11,087 bases of DNA, taken from contig JAPLGV010000210.1 of the NCBI GenBank assembly GCA_026389975.1, positions 1-11,087 of the forward strand. The letters run 5' to 3'. Positions 1 through 5,557 of this stretch are shown one piece after another. Under the pieces are notes generated by a model. That model was not told the DNA's origin. It worked only from the letters and a program-made list of their open reading frames with translations, and did no database searches. Numbering within the stretch: position 1 is the first letter of the stretch; every line of letters starts with the position of its first letter. The stretch comes from Chloroflexota bacterium. Lineage in GTDB: Bacteria; Chloroflexota; Anaerolineae; Anaerolineales; Villigracilaceae. The position numbers and the translations under genes were made by a program.

Positions 1-123
1 GCCGAACTGTTCAGCGGATAGATTCATTGCCTGTAGATTGGTGCCCATAGCGCCGTCGAAAACGAGCACTTTCTTTTCGAGGGCATCCAGGTAGCAGCGG
101 TTGGTGTATATGCGGGTAGACAT
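1..123 (-). CDS. metH: Methionine synthase, N-terminal fragment (cut by window edge)
   Basis: This is the first 41 codons of a gene leaving the window on the left. The protein begins MSTRIYTNRCYLDALEKKVL and continues with VFDGAMGTNLQ (residues 21-31) and NLSAEQFG (34-41). The DGAMGT-x-LQ and NL-x-x-E-x-F-G motifs are typical of the N-terminal homocysteine methyltransferase domain of cobalamin-dependent methionine synthase, which transfers a methyl group from methyltetrahydrofolate through B12 to homocysteine in the cytosol. The start is ATG at 121-123, preceded by GGAG with a 6-nt spacer. That ribosome site overlaps the last codons of the YdeI-like gene upstream, whose stop is only 3 nt away, so the two are probably cotranscribed. 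A shorter stand-alone homocysteine methyltransferase, or one fused to a reductase, cannot be excluded because the rest is missing. Confidence 0.85.
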   Translation of the reverse strand, partial: MSTRIYTNRCYLDALEKKVLVFDGAMGTNLQAMNLSAEQFG

Positions 124-126
124 GAA

Positions 127-471
127 TTACTCCTTAAAATCCTCAGGAAGCACAACCAGCCCATATTCGGTCATCTTGCCTTGCGCAATCAATCTGCGGA
201 CGTGCTTGAGATTGGGGAGAGACCAGATGCTTCCCATGTGGCGCGGCGAAAAGCGAACTGCGAAGCGCTGCTGGTCGAGCGGTTTGAGCCTGCTCTGGAT
301 CCAGCCAAAGCACAAGGCTTCATCCACCGCCTGGGCAATCGTCAGGGTCTGTTTGCTGGATGATTTCTTGTAGAAAACAAGCCAGATTTCTATTTTCGTC
401 AAGTGGTTATCTTGCAACCACTGACGTAGTTCTTCGGGCTTGTCCAGCGCGAGGTTCTCACGAACGTCCAT
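127..471 (-). CDS. YdeI/OmdA-like protein, short form
   Basis: The 114-residue product matches the N-terminal part of the YdeI/OmdA family, often annotated as bacteriocin-protection or OmpD-associated proteins. Recognisable blocks are LRQWLQDNH (15-23), EIWLVFYKKSS (28-38), AVDEALCFGWIQSR (48-61), RFSPRHMGSIWSLPN (72-86) and LIAQGKMTEYGL (94-105). The conserved ALCFGWI and PR-x-x-GSIWS motifs are clear. Family members are usually near 190 residues. This one stops just after the GKM-T-x-x-G block and lacks the C-terminal OmdA region, so it is either a natural single-domain form or a truncated gene. The molecular function of the family is unclear. No signal peptide or membrane segment is visible. 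The start ATG at 469-471 has only a weak GGAAC-like ribosome site. Its stop is 3 nt before the metH start. Confidence 0.8.
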   Translation of the reverse strand: MDVRENLALDKPEELRQWLQDNHLTKIEIWLVFYKKSSSKQTLTIAQAVDEALCFGWIQSRLKPLDQQRFAVRFSPRHMGSIWSLPNLKHVRRLIAQGKMTEYGLVVLPEDFKE

Positions 472-820
472 TTTGTTCCGTTATCTTTTCCACAACCATA
501 GGATGAAATCCTGGTCAAAGGTCGCTGCGCCTAATTCATGAAGTTTTTGCAGAACTTTGGCGCGGTGGTCTGTCCTATGGTTGACCTATTGCATCAAGAC
601 CTGCGAGCGTGAAGCGGAGACATTATTGGGGGTCTTGCTCCAACTCGGCTTCTGTCAGCGTTGCAACGAAATCTGTCAGGTCTTTGGCAACCTGTTCAAA
701 CAGCGTCCGGGCAGGCTCAGCACGGCAATGAGGCAATTACGATAGAACAGGGTGCTGTGCCTGCGTGTTAGTCCCGGTTCCAGTACGGGGAAATGGCGCG
801 GGCCGTTCACTGAAATTTTC
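472..820. other. Gene-poor stretch with possible decayed coding remnants
   Basis: No intact gene is supported here. Two short minus-strand open stretches have protein-like composition: 481-585 (ending TFDQDFILWLWKR and a stop) and 623-736 (containing RTLFEQVAKDLTDFVATLTE and then a stop). They are in different frames and both lack a convincing start and ribosome site. They may be scraps of one or two lost genes, or chance. I could not assign a family with confidence. I see no clear terminator for the lipoprotein gene ending at 821. Confidence 0.3.
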
Positions 821-1864
821 CTAGGGATTCACGCCCGTGCCGATGGTCCCATTTTGCAGGCCGTTCAACACATCCTGCACCAGACGCATTTTGGCATCAC
901 TGAGCAGGTCAGGGTTGACGTCGGTCAGGAACAACGGGGTGGGAGCGACCTGTCCGCCGTTACCGGCTACCAGGTCCGGGAAGATGCGCTGAAGGGCAGA
1001 CGTGAGATCAGGCTGGATGCTGGCGACCCAATTGGAGCGGACATCCTCACCAGGCAGGGTCTGGCTGATGAGCAGCAACCCACTCTGAGCCATGTAGGAT
1101 AGCAGTTCGGGCGTGGCAATTTCCGGGTAGACGTAAGCCACCTTGACGGAGTTGCGGATCAAAAGGTCGGCATGACCGTTATAATCGCTTTCAGGAGTGT
1201 CGGTCGGGATTCCGACGAGGATAGGGTAGATACCGACTAGTCCCGTGAAGTAGGGGTTACGGCATGCGCCGCAAAAGAAAGAAAAGCCATTGGCAAAAGC
1301 GTTGCGGGCGGCCTCGCCGCCGGTCGTCTCTTTCTGGTACAGAACGCCGACTTTCCACTCCGGGGCGATCATCCCGGCAATGTACCCAGCCAGGAAAGCC
1401 TGCTGGTCCACCGGGAAGCCGGATGCACCGACACTGGACAGGTTGGAGGCCGCGGCCAGACCGGGGATGCCGACCGCCAGGAACTGCACGCCCGGCGCGG
1501 CGGCCGTCAGCGCGGCCAGACCCGGGTCCGGCGGGAGGACGATGACGACTTTCAAAGCCAGGCCTTCGAAGGCCAGGTCGGCGGGGGTGAGCACATTGCG
1601 CACCTGGAAGCGCATCCCGTTCGCATGTGCCAGGTCATAAACGAGGGTCTGATACCGGTCTGATTCGACCCGCGGCATATCGGCGGGTAACACCAGGATG
1701 GTCAACGGTGTGGAGGGGAGAGTGGGGGATGCGGTCGGGACAGGCGTGGAGGTGGGAACTTCCGGCGCGGGAGGTACGCTTCCGGGGAGCGCGCAGGAAG
1801 TGAGCAAGATCAAAGTAAAAAGGAGGAAGACCTGATTGCGTTGCAGAGTTGTGTCTCCTGACAA
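821..1864 (-). CDS. BMP/PnrA-like solute-binding lipoprotein
   Basis: The 347-residue reading has a signal peptide with a hydrophobic core at 12-21 and a lipobox ending at Cys24 (LLTSC), followed by a Pro/Thr-rich stalk (about 25-54). This marks a lipoprotein anchored outside the cytoplasmic membrane. The rest resembles the basic membrane protein (BMP/PnrA/Med) group of type 1 periplasmic-binding proteins, most clearly at DQQAFLAGYIAGMIAPEWKV (153-172), which matches the family's FLAGY-x-AG block. Relatives bind nucleosides or similar small ligands for ABC import. No permease or ATPase gene is adjacent, so the ligand and the transport role are unproven. A CGAC pair near the middle could form a disulfide. 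The start is uncertain. The listed TTG at 1862-1864 has no ribosome site. An AGGAG lies inside the reading, 8 nt before a CTG at 1844-1846, which would give a compact signal peptide starting MQRNQVFLL. Confidence 0.75.
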   Translation of the reverse strand: MSGDTTLQRNQVFLLFTLILLTSCALPGSVPPAPEVPTSTPVPTASPTLPSTPLTILVLPADMPRVESDRYQTLVYDLAHANGMRFQVRNVLTPADLAFEGLALKVVIVLPPDPGLAALTAAAPGVQFLAVGIPGLAAASNLSSVGASGFPVDQQAFLAGYIAGMIAPEWKVGVLYQKETTGGEAARNAFANGFSFFCGACRNPYFTGLVGIYPILVGIPTDTPESDYNGHADLLIRNSVKVAYVYPEIATPELLSYMAQSGLLLISQTLPGEDVRSNWVASIQPDLTSALQRIFPDLVAGNGGQVAPTPLFLTDVNPDLLSDAKMRLVQDVLNGLQNGTIGTGVNP

Positions 1865-1918
1865 AGGATGCAGGTATTTTACCTGAAAACGCCCTCCCCG
1901 GCGGGGCGGTGGCGTCGT

Positions 1919-1951
1919 AAAAAATCAGGACGCCCGCGCGGGGCGTCCTGA
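1919..1951 (-). terminator. Rho-independent terminator after the Hsp20 gene
   Basis: A perfect 11-bp inverted repeat (TCAGGACGCCC / GGGCGTCCTGA, 1925-1951) encloses a 5-nt loop. Read on the minus strand it is followed by a run of six T (1924 down to 1919). It lies 35 nt past the Hsp20 stop codon and would separate that transcript from the downstream lipoprotein gene. Confidence 0.9.
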
Positions 1952-1985
1952 CTGATGGGGAGAATGTACATGAACTGCGTGCGTT

Positions 1986-2390
1986 TTACTTGACAGCAAC
2001 TTTGATAGTCTTGGGGCGGGCCGATTCAGCCTTGGGCAGGCGCAGGGTCAGCACACCGTCGGTGATCTTGGCCTGGGCCTTTTCGGCTTCCAGCGTGACG
2101 GGCAGGCGCAAGGTCCGGCGGAAGGAACCGTGCGGCAGTTCGCGCACGAGGTACTCGCTTTCATCGGCCTTGAACTCGCCTTCCACAGTGACCACATCCT
2201 CCAGAATCTGGATATTCAGTTCTTCGGCCTTCAGGCCGGGGACGAGAGCGCTCAGCACATAGGCATCGTCCTGCTCGCGGATGTCCACCGACAGTGTATA
2301 GCTGTGGGAGTGCTCGGGTTGTTCACATTCGGCCATGCGGGCAAAGCGGCGGGCCATGCGGTACGGGGTAGGGGCAACAAAGTAAGTCAT
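1986..2390 (-). CDS. Small heat shock protein, Hsp20/alpha-crystallin family
   Basis: The 134-residue protein is a cytosolic ATP-independent holdase chaperone of the Hsp20 family. The alpha-crystallin domain spans about 31-122. It contains ALVPGLKAEELNI (48-60), VVTVEGEF (66-73), the ELPHGSFRRTLRLP block (84-97) and the hallmark DGVLTLRLPK (111-120, the G-x-L-x-L-x-x-PK signature). The C-terminal I-x-V motif (IKV, 129-131), used for oligomer contacts, is present. The N-terminal arm (1-30) is short and rich in Arg and Met. The length is normal for a class A bacterial sHSP. The ATG at 2388-2390 follows AAGGAG with a 7-nt spacer. I looked for a CIRCE operator upstream and found none. No obvious promoter hexamers stand out, so heat regulation is not shown by the sequence. 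The gene appears monocistronic with its own terminator. Confidence 0.95.
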   Translation of the reverse strand: MTYFVAPTPYRMARRFARMAECEQPEHSHSYTLSVDIREQDDAYVLSALVPGLKAEELNIQILEDVVTVEGEFKADESEYLVRELPHGSFRRTLRLPVTLEAEKAQAKITDGVLTLRLPKAESARPKTIKVAVK

Positions 2391-2562
2391 TTCGAACTCC
2401 TTTCGGGAATTGTTGTGTTTGAATTAAGCCTATCTTATCGGGCAGGTATAAGAAATGCGAAAAAGGAAAATAGATTTTATGTTAGAAACCGAAGAGTCTT
2501 ACTAAGATGGCTCTTAGGGAAACTCTGTAAGGTACATCTGATGTGAAATCAAAAAACGCTAT

Positions 2563-2650
2563 CACTAAGTCACGAAGACACGAAGAATGAAGGAGAATCG
2601 TATCAAAGATTAAGGAAAATCCACCCAATTTGTGTCTTTGGGCCTTCGTG
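2563..2650. repeat. MITE-like inverted repeat element
   Basis: Two ~23-bp arms, CACTAAGTCACGAAGACACG... (2563-2585) and the reverse complement of 2628-2650 (CACGAAGGCCCAAAGACACA...), form imperfect terminal inverted repeats around a 42-bp core. The arm sequence resembles the CACGAAG-x-CAC-x-AAG type of dispersed noncoding repeat seen in many environmental bacterial genomes. No coding capacity is present. It sits in the 370-nt gap (2391-2760) between hsp20 and the divergent peptidase operon. Confidence 0.6.
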
Positions 2651-2748
2651 GTAAGACTCCAAAAATACTTTAGAAACTTGCCTAGGCTCGAGTTCACACC
2701 AAACGAAAAACAGTAGAATGATGGAATATTCGCAAGGCTGGCTGAGAG

Positions 2749-2754
2749 TATAAT
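2749..2754 (+). promoter_or_regulatory. Consensus -10 box for the M23 operon
   Basis: A perfect TATAAT lies 6 nt before the ATG at 2761, which places the expected transcription start at or next to the initiation codon. No good TTGACA-like -35 box is seen 16-18 nt upstream, and no ribosome binding site precedes the ATG. This arrangement fits a leaderless mRNA. Confidence 0.6.
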
Positions 2755-2760
2755 CGTCCC

Positions 2761-3474
2761 ATGGACAAACGCTGGCTGCTTGCAGTCATGGTCGTTGGCA
2801 TCGTCGCCGGAGTGGGGTTTTATCTCTACCTGAGCATGGAACGAACCTTCGGACGCACCTCCCGCGTGGTGGAATGGATCCGCAACCCGTCCGCTCACCC
2901 GGATTGGACGGTGCAGGCCGGGACCCGCTGCGCTCCCAACGCCCCGTTCCTCATGCCCACCGACGGCTTGATCGGCTACCTGTGGGACGACTCGTTCCAG
3001 GCCGGCAAACGCCACCAGGGTATTGACATCTTCGGTGGGACGGACGTGGGCCAAACGCCGGTTGTGGCCGCTTATCCCGGCACCCTGACCCGCCTGCCCA
3101 CCTGGAAGTCGGCCGTCATCGTGCACGTCCCGTCCGACCCGCTGCAAGCGGGACGTCAAATCTGGCTCTACTACACCCACCTGGCAGATCCGAACGGCAA
3201 TTCGTTCATCTCGTCTGATTTCCCGCCTGGCACCACCGAAAAGTATATCGGAGCAGGAACATTGCTCGGCTACCAGGGCAACTACACTGGCGACGATGCC
3301 AATCCTTCCGGTGTGCATCTGCATTTTTCCATCGTGTTGGATGACGGGAAAGGAGGCTTCCGCAATGAACTGGATATCAATAACACGCTCGACCCGTCAC
3401 CGTATCTGGGCCTGTCGCTGAATGCGAAAACGAGTGATGGGGAAGTAATCGTATGTCAGGGACCAGGTCAGTAG
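2761..3474 (+). CDS. Membrane-anchored M23 family metallopeptidase
   Basis: The 237-residue protein has an N-terminal membrane segment (about 5-24, LLAVMVVGIVAGVGFYLYL) with little before it, so the catalytic domain should face outside. The M23/LytM domain (about 60-215) carries all expected residues. These are H85 and D89 in HQGIDI (H-x-x-x-D zinc ligands), H140 in LYYTHL, and the H186-x-H188 motif in VHLHFSI. Such enzymes are zinc endopeptidases that cut peptidoglycan cross-bridges or other cell-surface peptides. The substrate here is not evident, which matters if the host is a Chloroflexi with an unusual envelope. There is no coiled coil, so it is not an EnvC/NlpD-like activator. It is the first gene of a tight plus-strand operon: its stop codon TAG (3472-3474) forms part of the ribosome site of the next gene. 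The start is the ATG just after a consensus -10 box. Confidence 0.85.
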   Translation: MDKRWLLAVMVVGIVAGVGFYLYLSMERTFGRTSRVVEWIRNPSAHPDWTVQAGTRCAPNAPFLMPTDGLIGYLWDDSFQAGKRHQGIDIFGGTDVGQTPVVAAYPGTLTRLPTWKSAVIVHVPSDPLQAGRQIWLYYTHLADPNGNSFISSDFPPGTTEKYIGAGTLLGYQGNYTGDDANPSGVHLHFSIVLDDGKGGFRNELDINNTLDPSPYLGLSLNAKTSDGEVIVCQGPGQ

Positions 3475-3478
3475 GAGG
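3472..3478 (+). promoter_or_regulatory. Ribosome binding site fused to the upstream stop codon
   Basis: TAGGAGG contains both the peptidase gene's stop (3472-3474) and a near-perfect Shine-Dalgarno site for the ATG at 3483. It decides the SDR start in favour of 3483 over the in-frame ATG at 3453, which lies inside the preceding gene and has no such site. Confidence 0.8.
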
Positions 3479-3482
3479 TTGT

Positions 3483-4079
3483 ATGGCTGATTTCGCTGGG
3501 AAAATAGTTCTGATTACCGGCGCGGGCAAAGGGACCGGCCGCCGCGTGGCGGAAGCCTTTGCCGCGCAGGGCGCGACCGTGGCCGTGAACGATGTTTCGC
3601 CGGTCAACCTGGACGAGACGGTGGCACATATCCTCGCCTCCGGCGGGCAGGTCAAGGCGTACGTGGAAGATATCGCCAAGAAGATGCCCATTCAAACCCT
3701 TCTCAATTCCGTGCTGGATGATTTCGGCCGGATAGACATCCTGGTCAACTGTGCCGAGGTCGAGCCGCAGAAAACGGTGCTCGAGATGGACGACTGGGAC
3801 TGGCAGCGCACCCTGGACGTGAACATGAGCGGGCCTTTTTTGCTGACCCAGTCGGTGGGGCGCATCATGAAAGAAAAAGGCGGCGGAGTCATTGTCCATG
3901 TGGGCGAACGGGCCAAGGGTCCGGAGCGCCGCGCCGCCTACTTCGCCAGCAAGGCCGGCCTGGCGGCGCTGTCCGCATTGGCGGCGTACGAGTTGTCCGA
4001 GTTCGGCATCCGCGTCTATCACTTCCAGCCGGACAAGACGGGCGACGCAGCGAAACAAATCCTGGGGCTGTGCGGCTAG
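3483..4079 (+). CDS. Short-chain dehydrogenase/reductase fold protein, atypical and short
   Basis: The 198-residue protein is a Rossmann-fold SDR. The cofactor loop is TGAGKGTG (12-19), D63 fits the adenine-contact position, N114 in LDVNMSG is the structural Asn, and the Y-x-x-x-K pair is Y153/K157 (YFASK). It departs from the family in three ways. The usual NNAG motif reads NCAE (89-92). The catalytic Ser, normally about 13 residues before Tyr in an I-x-S-S context, is missing, and the segment reads HVGERAKG (139-146). The protein also ends soon after IRVYHFQPDKTG, losing the usual substrate-binding loop and last strand (typical members are ~250 residues). It may be a weak or non-catalytic NAD(P)-binding protein, or a specialised reductase. 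It lies 8 nt after the peptidase gene and 1 nt before the acetyltransferase gene, which points to cotranscription and translational coupling. Confidence 0.8.
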   Translation: MADFAGKIVLITGAGKGTGRRVAEAFAAQGATVAVNDVSPVNLDETVAHILASGGQVKAYVEDIAKKMPIQTLLNSVLDDFGRIDILVNCAEVEPQKTVLEMDDWDWQRTLDVNMSGPFLLTQSVGRIMKEKGGGVIVHVGERAKGPERRAAYFASKAGLAALSALAAYELSEFGIRVYHFQPDKTGDAAKQILGLCG

Positions 4080-4080
4080 T

Positions 4081-4878
4081 ATGACCGTCCGCTTGCGAGA
4101 CCTGCTGCTGGGGCTGCGCGACTTGCGCCTGGCGGATGCGCCGGTGATTGTCCATTCGTCGTTGAAGTCGTTTGGGCAGGTGGAAGGCGACGCCGGGACG
4201 GTGGTCAGTACGCTGGCGGCGGTGTTTGACACAGTGATTGTTCCAACGTTTACGTACAAGACGATGATCACCCCGCTGACCGGCCCGGAAAACAACGGCA
4301 TCACTTATGGCTCCCTGCAAGACCAGAACCAGATGGCCGAGTTTTTCACACTGAGAACGCCCGTCGACCCACTGATGGGCACCATCCCGGAGATGTTTCG
4401 CAAGCACCCGCGCGCCAAACGTTCCAACCACCCCATCCAATCTTTCGCAGGCATCAACGCCGCCAAAATCCTCGCCGCACAGACGATGACAGACCATCTT
4501 GCCCCGCTCGGGTTGCTGGAGAAAGCGGATGGCTGGGCGTTGCTGCTGGGCGTGGATCACACCGTCAACACCAGCATCCACTACGCCGAAAAACTGGCGG
4601 GGCGCAGGCAATTTATCCGCTGGGCGCTGACGCCGAAGGGCGTGATGGAGTGCCCCGGCTTTCCCGGCTGTTCGGCAGGCTTCCAAGCCATCGCTGCGGA
4701 TATGGAAAAGTTCACCCGGCAGGTGCAGATTGGGGGCGCGCTCGTTCAGGCAGTGCCGCTAAAAATGTTATTCAAGGTGGTGGTGGCACGGATTAATAAA
4801 GACCCGCTGGCGTTATTATGCCAGCAGGAAGATTGCGAGCGGTGCGCGGAAATCAGGAAACAGGGAATGGGAAAATAG
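4081..4878 (+). CDS. AAC(3)-family N-acetyltransferase
   Basis: The 265-residue protein matches the aminoglycoside 3-N-acetyltransferase (AAC(3)/YokD) fold. Typical blocks are VHSSLKSFGQVEGDAGTVV (24-42), IVPTFTY (53-59), MGTIPEMFRKHPRAKRSNHP (99-118), SFAGINAAKIL (121-131), and GWALLLGVDHTVNTSIHYAE (151-170), where H167 and E170 fit the active-site region. Enzymes of this fold use acetyl-CoA to modify an amino group. Chromosomal relatives often have unknown natural substrates, so antibiotic resistance should not be assumed. Five cysteines are clustered late: C191 and C197 (CPGFPGC), and C247, C252 and C255 near the end (C-x4-C-x2-C), possibly a metal site. The start ATG at 4081 follows the SDR stop by 1 nt (TAGTATG), a termination-reinitiation arrangement. 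The same frame is open upstream to 3892, but that part lies within the SDR gene. Confidence 0.85.
   Translation: MTVRLRDLLLGLRDLRLADAPVIVHSSLKSFGQVEGDAGTVVSTLAAVFDTVIVPTFTYKTMITPLTGPENNGITYGSLQDQNQMAEFFTLRTPVDPLMGTIPEMFRKHPRAKRSNHPIQSFAGINAAKILAAQTMTDHLAPLGLLEKADGWALLLGVDHTVNTSIHYAEKLAGRRQFIRWALTPKGVMECPGFPGCSAGFQAIAADMEKFTRQVQIGGALVQAVPLKMLFKVVVARINKDPLALLCQQEDCERCAEIRKQGMGK
4821..4856 (+). repeat. Copy 1 of an imperfect direct repeat flanking the TA module
   Basis: The 25 nt at 4821-4845, inside the acetyltransferase gene's last codons, match 5515-5539 at 22 positions. A further 8-nt block GAAATCAG follows in both (4849-4856 here, 5550-5557 there, offset by 7 nt). Confidence 0.6.
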
Positions 4879-4898
4879 GAATCCGGGGGAAAGCGCCC

Positions 4899-4927
4899 TT
4901 GACATTTTCACCTGGCTGTTGTACAGT
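4899..4927 (+). promoter_or_regulatory. Promoter of the yefM-yoeB-like module
   Basis: A perfect -35 box TTGACA (4899-4904) is followed, after a 17-nt spacer, by TACAGT (4922-4927), a 4-of-6 match to the -10 consensus. The -10 box lies inside the first TGTACAG arm of the operator, so repressor binding would block polymerase. Confidence 0.75.
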
Positions 4928-4938
4928 ATTCCTGTACA
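4920..4938 (+). promoter_or_regulatory. YefM-type operator with two TGTACA cores
   Basis: TGTACAG-N5-CTGTACA is a perfect 7-bp inverted repeat, and each arm holds the self-palindromic hexamer TGTACA (4920-4925 and 4933-4938; centres 13 bp apart). TGTACA is the known core bound by the YefM antitoxin and the YefM-YoeB complex in E. coli. Its place over the -10 box and 14 nt before the antitoxin start supports autorepression. Confidence 0.8.
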
Positions 4939-4951
4939 GATTGGAGAATCT

Positions 4952-5242
4952 ATGACCCTGCATACTACTTACACTCAAGCTCGCGCCGGCTTTGCCAAAC
5001 TTCTTGATAAAGTGACACGTGACCGGGAGATTGTCGTCATCCAGCGCCGCGGCGCGGAGGATGTGGCGTTGATCTCCGCCACGGAACTTTCCAGCCTGAC
5101 GGAAACGGCTTACCTCCTGCGCTCGCGAATAAACGCTGACCGCCTGTTGGCTGCGCTGGGACGTGCCTTGAAGAATGAAGGCCAGCCTTTAACCGTGGAC
5201 GAATTGCGGCAAGAGGTGGGGCTTGAGTCCGAAAACGCGTGA
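4952..5242 (+). CDS. yefM: Antitoxin, Phd/YefM family
   Basis: The 96-residue protein starts MTLHTTYTQARAGFAKLLDK, the N-terminal DNA-binding and dimer region of Phd/YefM antitoxins. It continues with EIVVIQRRGAEDVALISATE (26-45), the family block in which the protein passes through a strand and on to a D/E-rich helix. The C-terminal half (about 46-96) is helical and acidic at the end, fitting the toxin-neutralising tail. It should bind and inactivate the downstream YoeB-like toxin and repress its own promoter through the two TGTACA sites upstream. The ATG at 4952 has a GGAG ribosome site 5 nt away. An earlier in-frame ATG at 4919 overlaps the operator and promoter and is not credible. The toxin gene overlaps its 3' end by 20 nt. 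Confidence 0.92.
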   Translation: MTLHTTYTQARAGFAKLLDKVTRDREIVVIQRRGAEDVALISATELSSLTETAYLLRSRINADRLLAALGRALKNEGQPLTVDELRQEVGLESENA

Positions 5243-5492
5243 AGCGATTTTCCAGCCCGAATTCCTGGAAGATTTACGGTACTGGGTGAATACTGACCGG
5301 AAACTGGCACTGCGCGCCCTTGACCTGGTCGAAGCCATCCTGCGCGACCCCTTCCAGGGCATCGGCAAGCCGGAGTCGCTGCGCCACCTCACGCCCGGGG
5401 CATGGTCGCGGCGGCTGACGCAGGAGCACCGTCTGGTCTATTTGGTCCGTGATGACCGGATTGATTTCTTGCAAACCCGGTATCGCTATTGA
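5223..5492 (+). CDS. yoeB: YoeB/Txe family toxin (mRNA interferase) with altered active site
   Basis: The 89-residue protein aligns along its length with E. coli YoeB at a constant offset of 5 from the conserved core onward. It shares DPFQGIGKPESL (42-53), AWSRRL (60-65) and QEHRLVYLV (67-75). YoeB is a ribosome-dependent endoribonuclease. Its catalytic E46 and R65 correspond to E51 and R70 here, and the terminal Tyr84 to Y89. The catalytic H83 is replaced by R88: the C-terminus reads RYRY instead of the usual RYHY, through codon CGC at 5484-5486, one transition from CAC. Activity may be reduced or altered. The start is TTG at 5223, inside the antitoxin gene, with GAGGTG 4 nt upstream. No in-frame ATG or GTG lies nearby. 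The overlap implies translational coupling to the antitoxin, and the product is expected to be neutralised by it. Confidence 0.92.
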   Translation: MSPKTREAIFQPEFLEDLRYWVNTDRKLALRALDLVEAILRDPFQGIGKPESLRHLTPGAWSRRLTQEHRLVYLVRDDRIDFLQTRYRY

Positions 5493-5514
5493 TGCAGAAC
5501 CTATCTAGCGGAGA

Positions 5515-5557
5515 CCAGTAGGAGGATTGCGAACGGTGCAATGCAATATGAAATCAG
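5515..5557 (+). repeat. Copy 2 of the direct repeat, remnant of an acetyltransferase 3' end
   Basis: The 25 nt at 5515-5539 repeat 4821-4845 with three transitions, followed by the shared GAAATCAG (5550-5557). Read in the equivalent frame it gives Q-stop-E-D-C-E-R-C, so it looks like a decayed copy of the acetyltransferase tail, including its C-x2-C pair. It lies between the toxin stop and the terminator. Confidence 0.55.

Noticed and set aside
623..736. Possible C-terminal fragment of a known enzyme family on the minus strand
   Set aside because: Too short (about 37 codons) and without diagnostic residues. I report it only as a possible remnant.
2391..2480. CIRCE operator or heat-shock promoter upstream of hsp20
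   Set aside because: No TTAGCACTC-type inverted repeat and no convincing -35/-10 pair were found.
2482..3324. 280-residue minus-strand open frame
   Set aside because: It is antisense to the clear M23 peptidase, its translation shows no family motifs, and it runs through the MITE-like repeat.
3468..4304. 278-residue minus-strand open frame
   Set aside because: Lies across the SDR and acetyltransferase genes on the opposite strand, with a His/Arg-rich composition typical of an antisense shadow.
4081..4878. Acquired aminoglycoside resistance gene
   Set aside because: The fold matches AAC(3), but the gene is embedded in an operon with matching composition and no mobile element, so a chromosomal enzyme of unknown substrate is more likely.
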